Source: JAJXXT01 sp963764465
GTDB lineage: Bacteria; Pseudomonadota; Alphaproteobacteria; Acetobacterales; Acetobacteraceae
NCBI GenBank assembly: GCA_963764465.1
Contig: CAVXSO010000002.1
Span: 248,001 to 312,000 of the forward strand
Direction of reading: 5' to 3'
Length of the DNA: 64,000 bases
The stretch's first letter is position 1, and the number at the start of each line of letters is the position of its first letter. Positions 15,494 through 24,268 of this stretch are shown piece after piece. The notes beneath the pieces were generated by a model, which had not been told where the DNA came from, made no database searches, and worked only from the letters and a program-made list of their open reading frames with translations. A program made the position numbers and the translations under genes.

Positions 15494-16753
15494 ATGACCA
15501 CACGGCTCAAGGCCCCACTGCTTGCCGCCCTCGCCATCGGGCTCGCCTCCGGGCCCGCGCTCGCCTGCACCACGACGATCGGCGTCGTCATGTCGCTTAC
15601 GGGTCCGGCTGGCGCATATGGCCAGGCCGGCGCCAAGGCGGTGCAGATGGCGTTCCGCGACATCAACAAGGCCGGTGGCGCCGGGGGATGCGATCTTGCC
15701 GCCGATGTGCGCGACGCGCAGACCAGCGGCTCCGTCGCGGTGGACCAGGCGAAGCAGCTCGTCGACGTGGAGCACGTGCCCGGCATCATCGGCGGCATCA
15801 TTTCCTCCGTCACCATCCCGATCCTGACCTCGGTGACCGCGCCGGCGCGGGTGCCGCAGATCTCGCCCGCCTCTTCCTCGCCCACCCTCACCACGCTCGG
15901 CGAGGAGGGCAAGACCAATGGCATCTTCTTCCGCACCATCACATCCGACGCGCTGCAGGGCGTGGTGGCGGCGCAGTACGCGATGTCGCTCGGCTACAAG
16001 AAGCTCGCGATCATCCATGTGAACAATGATTTCGGTGCCAACATGGTCCGCGAGTTTTCCGCCGCCTACAAGAAGCTCGGCGGCACCATCACGTCCGATA
16101 CGCCATACAACGAGAAGCAGTCCTCCTACGCCGCGGAGGTGACGGCGGCGATGGCGGGCAAGCCGGACGCGCTCTATCTCGTCAGCTATCCGGTGGATGG
16201 CGCGACCATCGCGCGCGCCTGGATCAGCCAGGGTGGGCCGCAGAAATTCCTGCTCAACGACGGCATGAACAGTGCCGACTTCATCAAGGCGGTGGGAGCG
16301 AAGTATCTCAACCACGCCTTCGGCACGTCCTCCGGCACGGAACCGACGGCCTCGACCGCGTATTTCGAGAAGAACTTCAAGGCATTCTCGAAGCTCGACC
16401 CGGGCTCGCCCGGCGCGGTGCAGTCCTATGACGCGGCGGCGATCATGGGGCTGGCCGTCGCCATTGCGGGCAAGCCGGACCCGGCGGCGATCACGGCGGG
16501 TATCCGTGCGGCGGTGGACCCCAAGGGCACGCCGATCACCGCGGGCCCGGACGGGTTCCGCAAGGCGCTGGCGCTCATCAAGGCGCATAAGCCGATCCGC
16601 TATGTTGGCGTCATCGGGCCGATCGCGTTCGACAGCGTTGGTGACATCACCGGTCCGTTCGCCGAGTGGAAGATCGCGGGTGGCAAGGTCGTCACCACGG
16701 CGCAGGTTTCGACCGCGGACGTGACGAAGCTCATGGCGAAACTGGGCAAGTAA
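15494..16753 (+). CDS. Periplasmic binding protein, branched-chain type (Peripl_BP_6)
   Basis: Solute-binding protein of the LivJ/LivK class, 419 residues, exported: the first 24 residues form a signal peptide ending GPALA before Cys. The cysteine is not in a canonical lipobox (ALAC lacks Leu at -3). The fold motifs are IGVVMSLTGPAGAYGQAGAK, the linker VPGIIGGIISSVTIPI, and NNDFGANMVREF. It is very likely the receptor for the M/H/F/G permease complex encoded divergently at 10078-13412, since that operon lacks its own. A GGGAGGA site precedes ATG 15494. Confidence 0.88.
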   Translation: MTTRLKAPLLAALAIGLASGPALACTTTIGVVMSLTGPAGAYGQAGAKAVQMAFRDINKAGGAGGCDLAADVRDAQTSGSVAVDQAKQLVDVEHVPGIIGGIISSVTIPILTSVTAPARVPQISPASSSPTLTTLGEEGKTNGIFFRTITSDALQGVVAAQYAMSLGYKKLAIIHVNNDFGANMVREFSAAYKKLGGTITSDTPYNEKQSSYAAEVTAAMAGKPDALYLVSYPVDGATIARAWISQGGPQKFLLNDGMNSADFIKAVGAKYLNHAFGTSSGTEPTASTAYFEKNFKAFSKLDPGSPGAVQSYDAAAIMGLAVAIAGKPDPAAITAGIRAAVDPKGTPITAGPDGFRKALALIKAHKPIRYVGVIGPIAFDSVGDITGPFAEWKIAGGKVVTTAQVSTADVTKLMAKLGK

Positions 16754-16794
16754 CGCAGGGCGGAGGCGCTATCGCGCTGCCTTCCCATCCAGCC

Positions 16795-18090
16795 GTGGCG
16801 GGAGTCCCGAGCCTTTGGGCCGCCACGGCGCGGGAGGCGGCGTGCTATGCCGCGCTGGTCCGGGACGTCGATGTCGATATTGCCGTCATTGGCGGCGGCA
16901 TTCATGGCCTCGCGGCGGCGTTGGCGGCGGCGGAGGCCGGCAAGAGCGTCGTGGTGCTGGAGGCGGTGGCGATCGGGCATGGCGCCTCGGGGCGCAATGG
17001 CGGGTTGGTCGTCCCGAGCCTTCCGCGCGTGGGCCCCGACGAGGTGTTGCGCATGTTCGGGCCGGAGCGAGGCGAGGCATTCATTCGCGTGGTGCTTGGC
17101 GCGCCAGGCGAGGTTTTCGGGCTCGTCGAACGCTTCGGCATCGATTGCGGGGCGCGGCAGGCGGGGTGGCTCAACCCGGCGCATGGTCCGGGTCTCGTCG
17201 CCAATCTGGAACGGCGACATGCGGCGTGGCAGCGCTTTGGCTGTCCGGCGACGTTGCTCTCGGCGGAGGAGACTCGGCGGCGCATCGGCTCCGTGCGGTT
17301 CCATGGCGCGATCGCGGATCCCACGGGAGGGCATCTCAACCCGCTTGCCTACACGCGCGGCCTGGCGCGGGCGGCGGCGCAGGCGGGCGCCGTGGTTCAT
17401 GAACGGACGCCGGTGCGCCGCGCCGAGCAGCGAGGCGAGCGGTGGCGGCTGCTGACGGATACTGGCAGTGTCACGGCGGCCCGGGTGCTGCAGGCGACGA
17501 ACGCGCAGCCGCCGGGTGTGCCGGCCGATGCCGGTGCCGCCGGTACCGTACCGCTCGTCGTCTATGAGCTCGCGACGCCTGTGCTCACGGCCGCGCAGCG
17601 TGCCGCCATCCTGCCGGGCGGTGAGTCGATGTCTGATACGCGCAACAACCTCTTTGCGTGCTGCATCGACGAGAGCGGGAGGATCGTCACGGGCGGCATG
17701 GCGCCGCTGACGCAGATCGGTGCACGGGACTGGCTGCCGCCGATGCTGGCGCGCCGGCTCGGGCGTATCTTCCCGCAGCTCGCGCCGGCGCGGTTCGAGT
17801 ATGTCTGGTCCGGCCGGGCCGCGCTGACGCCGGATTTCCTGCCGCGCCTGTTCGAGGCGGCGCCGGGCTGGATCACGCCAATTACCTGCAATGGCCGCGG
17901 TGTCGCGCTTTCCACCGCGATTGGCGCGCGCGTGGGGCGATGGCTCGCGACCGATGGCGCCGCGGATCTGCCGCTGCCGCGCAGCGAGCCCCGGGCCATC
18001 CCGCTGCACCCGATCGCGGCGCGCGTGCCGCAATGGCTGCTGCCGCTGGGCATGCTCGCGGATGCGCGGGCGGAGCGGCGATCCCCTTGA
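16795..18090 (+). CDS. FAD-dependent oxidoreductase (DAO family)
   Basis: Flavoenzyme of the D-amino-acid oxidase/glycine oxidase/sarcosine oxidase family, about 431 residues, with the dinucleotide motif IAVIGGGIHGLAAALAAAEA, the GHGASGRNGG FAD-contact motif, and the C-terminal RAALTPDFLPRLFEA and CNGRGVALSTAIGARVG. Substrates are typically secondary amines or amino acids. The start is unclear: GTG 16795 is used, but the only good ribosome site (GGAGG 16762-16766) points to codons that are not normal starts. Follows the binding-protein gene by 41 bp, so the oxidase may act on the imported ligand. Confidence 0.8.
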   Translation: MAGVPSLWAATAREAACYAALVRDVDVDIAVIGGGIHGLAAALAAAEAGKSVVVLEAVAIGHGASGRNGGLVVPSLPRVGPDEVLRMFGPERGEAFIRVVLGAPGEVFGLVERFGIDCGARQAGWLNPAHGPGLVANLERRHAAWQRFGCPATLLSAEETRRRIGSVRFHGAIADPTGGHLNPLAYTRGLARAAAQAGAVVHERTPVRRAEQRGERWRLLTDTGSVTAARVLQATNAQPPGVPADAGAAGTVPLVVYELATPVLTAAQRAAILPGGESMSDTRNNLFACCIDESGRIVTGGMAPLTQIGARDWLPPMLARRLGRIFPQLAPARFEYVWSGRAALTPDFLPRLFEAAPGWITPITCNGRGVALSTAIGARVGRWLATDGAADLPLPRSEPRAIPLHPIAARVPQWLLPLGMLADARAERRSP

Positions 18091-18135
18091 AAAGACGGCC
18101 GGGGATGGGACCCCGCTGTGCGTGATACCTGGGTG

Positions 18136-18164
18136 TTGCCGTTTTGGCAGCGCCATGGTGTAAA
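18136..18164 (+). promoter_or_regulatory. Candidate sigma-70 promoter for the NMT1-type ABC operon
   Basis: TTGCCG (18136-18141) and TGTAAA (18159-18164) are 17 bp apart, each matching four of six consensus bases, in a locally A+T-rich piece of the 142-bp gap before the operon starting at 18233. A weak hairpin, CGGGG/CCCCG at 18100-18115, precedes it and might end the upstream transcript. Confidence 0.3.
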
Positions 18165-18232
18165 AATGGTGCTATTGCGCAGCACATGCCTGTGCGACGG
18201 TCTACCGAATCAGAATGCCTCGGGGGGGCACC

Positions 18233-19252
18233 ATGCACATCAATCCGACTCGTCTGCCACGTCGTCATCTGCTCGGGGCCGCGGCGGGAACGGCGCTGCT
18301 CAGCGTCGCGCCGGGTGCGCGTGCCGCGACCACGCAGGTCTCGCTGCAGCTCGGCTGGCTCATCGGCGGCAACCAGCTCGGCGACATCGCGGCGATGCAG
18401 CTCGGCTATTTCAAGGACGAGGGCATCGACCTGCGCATCGACGCCGGCGGACCGAACAACGATGGCGTGGCGGTGGTTGCCTCCGGCCGGGACACGATTG
18501 GCCAGCTCTCCTCCTCGCCCTCACTGATGCTCGCCGCCTCCCAGGATATCCCGGTGCGCTGCATCGCCGTCGGCGCGCAGAAGCATCCCTACGCCTTTTT
18601 CTCCCTGTCGAAGAACCCGGTGCGCAAGCCCGCGGACCTCAAGGGCAAGAGGGTCGGCATCCAGGCGACCGGCGTCATCCTGCTGCGTGCGCTGCTGGCC
18701 AAGAACGGCATGAGCGAGAGCGACGTGAAGATCGTGACGCTGGGCTCGGACATGGCGCCGCTGCTGACGGGACAGGTGGACGTGATCACCGGCTGGGTCA
18801 CCAACACGACGGCGCTCGCGGTGCTGGGGCCGGATGTGGTGACGATGCTGCTATGGGATGCCGGCGTGCATCTCTACGCACTGCCCTATTACGCGACCGA
18901 CGATACGTTGCGGAACCAAAAGGACGCGCTGGTGCGCTTCGTGCGCGCGGCGGCCAAGGGCTGGGCCTATGCCCATGCCAATCCGGACAAGGCCGTGGCA
19001 CTGATGATCAAGGCCTACCCCAACCTCGTCGAGAAGGACGAGCTGGCGGCGGCCAAGACCATGCTTGCCGTGGAGTTCACGGAGGCCACAAAGAAGAGCG
19101 GCTGGGGCGCGATGGAGCCGGCGGTGTGGCAGGAGCAGATCGATCTCTGGGCACAGCTTAAGCAGTTCACCAAGAAGACGCCGAAGCTCAACGAGGTGAT
19201 GACGATGGATATCCTCAACGCCACCACCGCGGACCGCCCGCGTATCGGCTGA
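18233..19252 (+). CDS. ABC importer substrate-binding protein (NMT1/SsuA/TauA type)
   Basis: Periplasmic receptor, 339 residues, with a twin-arginine-like signal (LPRRHLLGAAAGTALLSV) cleaved after ARA. The mature part has the NMT1/THI5-like layout: QLGWLIGGNQLGDIAAMQLG, YFKDEGIDLRID, DTIGQLSSSPSLMLAASQDI, then KGKRVGIQATG. This class binds nitrate, sulfonates, taurine, pyrimidines or aromatic acids, so the ligand cannot be named. First gene of an operon with ATPase, permease and catabolic genes. ATG 18233 is preferred; ATG 18215 is six codons upstream. Confidence 0.87.
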   Translation: MHINPTRLPRRHLLGAAAGTALLSVAPGARAATTQVSLQLGWLIGGNQLGDIAAMQLGYFKDEGIDLRIDAGGPNNDGVAVVASGRDTIGQLSSSPSLMLAASQDIPVRCIAVGAQKHPYAFFSLSKNPVRKPADLKGKRVGIQATGVILLRALLAKNGMSESDVKIVTLGSDMAPLLTGQVDVITGWVTNTTALAVLGPDVVTMLLWDAGVHLYALPYYATDDTLRNQKDALVRFVRAAAKGWAYAHANPDKAVALMIKAYPNLVEKDELAAAKTMLAVEFTEATKKSGWGAMEPAVWQEQIDLWAQLKQFTKKTPKLNEVMTMDILNATTADRPRIG

Positions 19253-19261
19253 GGCCACGTG

Positions 19262-20065
19262 ATGCCGGCGGCAACCTTGGCGAGCAGCCCCGAAGACGCG
19301 CCGCCGGCTCTCGTCTGCGAGGGGGTCGGCGTGCGGTTCATGACGCAGGCGCGGGCGATGACCGCACTTGCCGATGTTTCGTTCACGCTGCGTGAGGGCG
19401 GGTTCCTGACGCTGCTCGGCCCCTCGGGCTGCGGCAAGTCCACCCTGCTGCGCGTGATCGCGGACATCATTGCGCCCACGGCGGGGCGGATGCAGGTGCT
19501 CGGCGGCACGCCGGCGGAGGCGCGCAAGGCGCGGCAGATCGGTTTCGTCTTCCAGGACCCGACACTGCTGCCCTGGCGCAGCGCGCTCGACAACGTGGCG
19601 CTCCCGCTCGAGGTCGGGGGCAAGCCGCGGCTTTCGTCCGGAGGCGTGTCGCCCATGGAGTTGCTGGAGCTCGTCGGGCTCTCGGGGTGGGAGAAGGCGC
19701 TGCCGCACCAGCTTTCCGGCGGCATGCGACAGCGCGTGGCGATCGCGCGCGCGCTGCTCGGCGGGCCGCGCCTGTTGCTCATGGACGAGCCCTTTGGCGC
19801 GCTCGACGAGATCACGCGCGACAGGCTCAACGAGGAGCTTCTGCGCATCTGGGCCGCAACCGGAACCACCATCGTCTTCGTCACCCACTCGATCTACGAG
19901 GCTGCGTTCCTCGGCGAGCAGGTGCTGGTGATGGCGGCGCATCCCGGGCGCGTGCGCGAGATCGTACCCGTCGTGCTGCCGGCGCCCAGGCGGCTTGCGG
20001 TGCGCGAGACGCCCGTGTTCAGCACGCTCGCGGCCAAGCTGCGTGCCAGCCTGGAGGGCGCGTGA
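19262..20065 (+). CDS. ABC importer ATPase (SsuB/TauB type)
   Basis: ATPase subunit of the NMT1-type importer, 267 residues. Walker A GPSGCGKSTLLR, Q-loop FVFQDPTLLPWR, signature QLSGGMRQRVAIARAL, Walker B LLLMDEPFGALDE and the H-loop His of VFVTHSIYEAAFL are all intact. It starts at ATG 19262 (a GTG directly before it is also in frame) and its TGA shares a base with the permease ATG. Confidence 0.9.
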   Translation: MPAATLASSPEDAPPALVCEGVGVRFMTQARAMTALADVSFTLREGGFLTLLGPSGCGKSTLLRVIADIIAPTAGRMQVLGGTPAEARKARQIGFVFQDPTLLPWRSALDNVALPLEVGGKPRLSSGGVSPMELLELVGLSGWEKALPHQLSGGMRQRVAIARALLGGPRLLLMDEPFGALDEITRDRLNEELLRIWAATGTTIVFVTHSIYEAAFLGEQVLVMAAHPGRVREIVPVVLPAPRRLAVRETPVFSTLAAKLRASLEGA

Positions 20066-20889
20066 TGTCGTCCGCCGCCGTGCCCGCTCCCGATTTCTCG
20101 GCGGCCGAGGCCGCCTGGCAGCGCGACCAGGCACGGCAGCGCTGGCGCCGCCGGCTGCTGCCGCTCGCCGGTGGCGGCGTGCTGCTGGCGGTGTGGTGGC
20201 TGCTGATCGTGGTGTTTGGCGTGCGGCCGTTCATCGCGCCCTCGCCCATCGTTGTCGTGCAGACGCTTGCCGCGGACTGGCAGAAGCTGCTGCTCAACCT
20301 GATACCGACGGCGATCGAGTCGCTCGCGGGCTTCGCCCTCGGCAATATCGCGGCACTCGCAATCGCTGTTGCCTTCGTCCACAGCCGAACGTCGGAGTCG
20401 ATGTTCTATCCGGTCGCGGTGCTGATCAACGCGATTCCCGTGGTGGCGAAGGCGCCGATACTGTTGTTGCTGTTGGGCAACGGACTCGAGCCCAAGATCG
20501 CGATCGCGGCGCTGATCTGCTTCTTCCCAACGCTGGTGAACATGGTGAAGGGGCTGCAAGCCGTCTCACCGCAGGCGATGGAGCTGATGCACGTGCTCTC
20601 CGCCACGCGCGCGGAAGTGTTCTGGAAGCTGCGGCTCTATGCCTCGCTGCCGTTCCTGTTCTCGGCGCTGCGCATCTCGGCCTCGACCGCCGTGATCGGC
20701 GCGATCGTCGGGGAATGGATCGGCTCGCAGGTCGGCATCGGCGCACTGATCATGCAGGCGACATACAATTTCGACTCGGCGCTGCTCTACGCGACCGTGG
20801 TGGTGGGATCGCTGTTTTCCGTCGCCTTCTTCATGGCCGTGGACCTTGCCGAGCGCCTGGTGATCCGCTGGCAGCCGGCCAATTCATGA
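20065..20889 (+). CDS. ABC importer permease (SsuC/TauC type)
   Basis: Membrane subunit, 274 residues, with six predicted membrane segments after a charged cytoplasmic N-terminus (RQRWRRRLLPLAGG). The EAA coupling loop reads MELMHVLSATRAEVFWKLRL, and the C-terminal GEWIGSQVGIGALIMQATY is typical of BPD_transp_1 permeases of the nitrate/sulfonate/taurine group. The ATG overlaps the ATPase stop (TGATG). Likely dimeric. Confidence 0.9.
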   Translation: MSSAAVPAPDFSAAEAAWQRDQARQRWRRRLLPLAGGGVLLAVWWLLIVVFGVRPFIAPSPIVVVQTLAADWQKLLLNLIPTAIESLAGFALGNIAALAIAVAFVHSRTSESMFYPVAVLINAIPVVAKAPILLLLLGNGLEPKIAIAALICFFPTLVNMVKGLQAVSPQAMELMHVLSATRAEVFWKLRLYASLPFLFSALRISASTAVIGAIVGEWIGSQVGIGALIMQATYNFDSALLYATVVVGSLFSVAFFMAVDLAERLVIRWQPANS

Positions 20890-20919
20890 AACCCAATTCC
20901 TGACCTGAGGTTCCGTCCG

Positions 20920-22266
20920 ATGACCGACATGATCAACGAACCCGCCGGGCAGGCCCGCGTTGCGAGCCGGGCCGATGTCGTCGTGGTGGGCGGCGGGCCG
21001 GCGGGCTTCAGCGCGGCGGTCGCGGCCGCGCGCAAGGGCGCGAAGGTGACGCTGCTGGAGCGCTACCCGTATCTCGGGGGCCTGGCGTCCGGCGGCATGG
21101 TCCTGGTGCTCGACGACATGTGCAACGGCGCCGAGATCACGGTGCAAGGCATCTGCGGCGAGTTGGTGGACCGCATGACCGCGCTCGGCCTTGCCGTGGC
21201 GCCGCCGGAATCGGATCGCGGGCACGACCCGGCGATGTATCGGCGCTGGTCGCGCTGGGGGCTGTTCGACTTCAATGTCCGCACGCGCCCGCATCCGATC
21301 TGCTACTCCGTCGCCTTCGATCCCGATGGCTGGAAGCGCGCTTCCGACGACATGGTGCGCGAGGCGGGGGTGGAGCTGCGGCTGCATTCCTGGTTCTCCC
21401 GCGCCATCGTGCGCGACGGGCGGGTCGAGGGCGTGGTGGTGGAGAGCAAGGCGGGGCGCGAGGCGATCCTGGGCAAGGTCGTGATCGATGCGACCGGCGA
21501 CCTCGATGTCGCGGCATCGGCCGGCGCGGCGTTCCTGCATGGCAACTACATGATGACGACGGTATTCCGCCTGGGCGGCGTGGACACCGATGCGGCCGAG
21601 CGATTCCAGTTCGAGGAGCCTCAGGCCTGGGCGGAGGTGGACAAGGAGGCTCGGCGCATCCTCGGCGGCAGCTGGGAATACTGGTGGCTGAAGACGCCGC
21701 TGCCGGGCATCGTCTGGTGCAACTGTCCGCATATCACCGGGCTCGATGGGCTGAGCGTGGAGGACCTTACCGCGATGGAGTTCGAGGGCCGGGCGCGCAT
21801 CCACGCGGTGCTGGACTATGCGCGCGCGCAGCTGCCGGGCTTCGAACGCTGCTACCTGCTCGACGTGGCGCCGCAGACCGGTGTGCGCCAGACGCGCCTG
21901 CTCGAAGGAGACTATGTCGTGACCAAGGAGGATGTGCTGGAGCGCCGGCATTTCGCGGACAGCATTGCGCGCGGGCGTGACTATTATACGCCGTACCGCG
22001 CCATGCTGCCGCGCCAGGTGGAGGGGCTGCTGGTGGCCGGGCGCCATTATTCGGCGACGTCGTCGGCGCAGAAGATCTCGCGCGAGATTCCGCCCTGCAT
22101 GGCGATGGGGCAGGCCGCGGGCGTGGCTGCCGCGATGGCGGTCCAGGGTGGATTTGCGCCGCGCGAGGTCGATGTGCGGCGCCTGCAACAGAAGTTGCGT
22201 GCCGCGGGCGCCGATCCCGGCGATGTTCCCTCGGCCAACGCCACCGTCGCGGAACTCGCGGCGTGA
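20920..22266 (+). CDS. FAD-dependent oxidoreductase (FAD_oxidored family)
   Basis: 448-residue flavoprotein. The N-terminus has the dinucleotide-binding fold VVVVGGGPAGFSAAVAAARK and the FAD_oxidored motif YPYLGGLASGGMVLVLDD; the C-terminal FAD contact is VAGRHYSATSSAQKISREIP, CMAMGQAAGVAAAMA. Related proteins are annotated as thiazole-synthase-like or HdrA-like dehydrogenases of unknown substrates. It lies 30 bp after the permease gene and overlaps the CoA transferase by 4 bp (GTGA), so it belongs to the import-degradation operon. Substrate unknown. Confidence 0.8.
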   Translation: MTDMINEPAGQARVASRADVVVVGGGPAGFSAAVAAARKGAKVTLLERYPYLGGLASGGMVLVLDDMCNGAEITVQGICGELVDRMTALGLAVAPPESDRGHDPAMYRRWSRWGLFDFNVRTRPHPICYSVAFDPDGWKRASDDMVREAGVELRLHSWFSRAIVRDGRVEGVVVESKAGREAILGKVVIDATGDLDVAASAGAAFLHGNYMMTTVFRLGGVDTDAAERFQFEEPQAWAEVDKEARRILGGSWEYWWLKTPLPGIVWCNCPHITGLDGLSVEDLTAMEFEGRARIHAVLDYARAQLPGFERCYLLDVAPQTGVRQTRLLEGDYVVTKEDVLERRHFADSIARGRDYYTPYRAMLPRQVEGLLVAGRHYSATSSAQKISREIPPCMAMGQAAGVAAAMAVQGGFAPREVDVRRLQQKLRAAGADPGDVPSANATVAELAA

Positions 22267-23444
22267 ACGCGCAGCCGCTCGCGGGCGTCCGCGTTCTCGA
22301 CTTCACGCAGGTCATGCTCGGCCCCTGCTGCACGCAGATGCTGGGTGACTACGGTGCCGACGTCATCAAGATCGAGCGCATCGGGGAGGGCGATCTCTCC
22401 CGCTCCTCGTTGCCGGACGATCCTGCGGGGCCGCAAAACCCGGTGTTCTGCTCGCTCAACCGCAACAAGCGCAGTCTCGCCCTCGATCTGAAGTCGGAAC
22501 GAGGCCGCGCGATCGTGCGCAAGCTGGCCGAGACGTCGGATGTTGTCGTCAACAATTTCCGCGCCGGCGTGATGGAGCGCATGGGGCTGGGCTACGAGGC
22601 GCTGGCCGTGATCAACCCGCGCATCATCTACGCGTTCGGCACCGGCTTCGGCGTGAAGGGGCCGTATTCGCACAAGGGCGGGCAGGACATCCTGGCGCAG
22701 GCGATGACCGGCTTATGGCGCGCAAGTCTGATCCGGCGGATCCGACGGTGATCTATCCCACGGCGCTGGCCGACTATTCCGCGGGCATGCATCTCGTGCA
22801 GGGCATCCTGCTCGCGCTGATGCAGCGGGAGAAGACGGGGCGCGGCCAGATGGTTTCCGTCTCGCTCTACGATTCGGATGCTGGCGATGCAGATGCAGGA
22901 AGCCGCGATGTGGCTCATGCGCGCAAGAGATTTCTCCTGGGGCGGCATGCCGCATACCGGCGTGTTCGCGACGACGGATGGCGCGCTGGTCGTGGTCGGC
23001 GCGTTCAAGCCGAATCCGCTGCGCGAGATCTCGCTCGCGATCGGCATCGAGGACCTGTCGCTCGATCCGCGCTTCGCGACGTTCGCCGATGCCAAGGCGA
23101 ACCGCGCGGCGCTGCACGCGATCCTGCGCGCGCGCTTCGCGACCGGATCCACGGCGCAGTGGATCGCGGCGCTGGAGGCGCGCGACCTGCTGTGCGCGCC
23201 CGTCACCTCGCTGCCAGAGGCGCTTTCGGACAAGCAGGTGGAGGCCAACGGCATGCTGCTTTCCATGCGGGGGCATGACACGGAGGTCCACACGATCGGC
23301 TCGCCGGTGCATCTTTCCGATGGCGGGTTCGCGGTGCGCCACGCGCCGCCGTTGCTGGGGGGCGACGGGCCGGCGATCCTGGCCGAGATCGGGTGGACGG
23401 AGGCGGAGATCGCGGACCTGCACCGGGAACGCGTGGTCGCATGA
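22263..23444 (+). pseudogene. CaiB/BaiF family CoA transferase with two compensating frameshifts
   Basis: Class III CoA transferase, which would move CoA between carboxylic acids. The reading frame is broken twice. From GTG 22263 it reads normally (VRVLDFTQVMLGPCCTQMLG, ADVIKIER, FGTGFGVKGPYSHKGGQDIL) until TTATGG at 22713-22718, where one base is missing. The next part (ALADYSAGMHLVQGILLALM, GRGQMVSVSLYDS) is in the -1 frame and holds the catalytic Asp of ADYSAGMH. At about 22877 one extra G restores the first frame, which continues to TGA 23442-23444. Total length still equals 394 codons, and all three parts read as conserved family sequence. Very recent inactivation or two sequence errors are both possible. 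Confidence 0.85.
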
Positions 23445-23496
23445 GTGTGGCAGGGCATGAGTGTCAGGGCATGAGTGTCGGGGCATGAGTGTCCGG
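23439..23496 (+). repeat. Four-copy repeat that multiplies the start-stop overlap ATGAGTG
   Basis: Direct copies of GCATGAGTGTCVGG lie at 23439-23454 (16 bp), 23455-23468, 23469-23482 and 23483-23496. Each contains ATGAGTG, giving ATG codons at 23441, 23457, 23471 and 23485. The CoA-transferase stop is inside the first copy and only the last ATG is in frame with the enoyl-CoA hydratase; the others open mini-frames that end at the TGA of a later copy. Confidence 0.92.
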
Positions 23497-24258
23497 CTCG
23501 CTATCGAGAATCATGTCGCACGTGTCACGATCGACCGGCCGGAGGTGCTGAACGCCATCGACGCGGCGACCGGCGCGGCGCTGGAGGCGATCTGGCGGCA
23601 GCTCGAGTCCGATGCCTCGGTGCGCGCCGTGGTGCTCACCGGTGCCGGCGATCGCGCGTTCTGCGCCGGCGCCGACATGAAGGGCAGCGGCAAGACCGGC
23701 CTCGAATACTGGGCGGAGCCGCGGCCGGCGGGGTTCGGCGGCATCGCGCTGCGCACCACGCTGGATGTTCCGGTGATCGCGCGCGTGAACGGCCATGCGC
23801 TGGGCGGCGGGTTCGAGATGGTACTTGGCTGCGATCTCGTTATCGCTGCGGAGAGCGCGACCTTTGGGCTGCCGGAGCCGCGCGTCGGGCGGCTACCGGT
23901 GGATGGCGGCATGGTGCTGCTGCAACGCCAGGTGCCGTACCGCCAGGCGCTGGGCATGCTGTTTACCGGACGGCGCATTCCGGCGAGCCAGGCGCTGGCG
24001 ATGGGATTGATCAACGAGGTCGTGCCGGCGGCGGGGCTGGATGCGGCGGTGGACCGCTGGCTTGCCGATATCCTCGCCTGTGCGCCCCTCTCGCTGCGCG
24101 CGATCAAGCAGAGCGTGCGGCGAACCGCGCACCTCGCGGTGACGGAGGCGCAGGCGATGCGGCTGCCCGCTGTCATTGCCTGCCTGCAATCGGACGATGG
24201 CGACGAGGGCGTGCGCGCCTTCGTCGAGAAGCGCAAGCCGGACTGGAAGGGGCGCTGA
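23485..24258 (+). CDS. Enoyl-CoA hydratase/isomerase family protein
   Basis: Crotonase-fold enzyme, 257 residues. Oxyanion-hole motifs are present: RAFCAGADMKG and NGHALGGGFEMVLGCDLVIA. The catalytic position equivalent to the second Glu of hydratases reads GLPEPRVGRLPVDGG, retaining Glu at the first acidic site. It may hydrate, isomerise or hydrolyse an acyl-CoA made by the adjacent CoA transferase. ATG 23485 is the last of four repeated ATGAGTG starts (see the repeat entry) and the only one in frame. It ends 10 bp before the LysR gene. Confidence 0.85.
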   Translation: MSVRLAIENHVARVTIDRPEVLNAIDAATGAALEAIWRQLESDASVRAVVLTGAGDRAFCAGADMKGSGKTGLEYWAEPRPAGFGGIALRTTLDVPVIARVNGHALGGGFEMVLGCDLVIAAESATFGLPEPRVGRLPVDGGMVLLQRQVPYRQALGMLFTGRRIPASQALAMGLINEVVPAAGLDAAVDRWLADILACAPLSLRAIKQSVRRTAHLAVTEAQAMRLPAVIACLQSDDGDEGVRAFVEKRKPDWKGR

Positions 24259-24268
24259 GCGCGGCGCC

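Noticed and set aside
18100..18115. Intrinsic terminator after the FAD oxidase gene
   Set aside because: CGGGG/CCCCG is only 5 bp with no following T tract, too weak to claim as a terminator.
22700..22890. Programmed -1/+1 frameshifting in the CoA transferase
   Set aside because: No slippery heptamer of X-XXY-YYZ type or downstream pseudoknot is seen at TTATGG, and two events in opposite directions would be needed. Mutation or sequence error is simpler.
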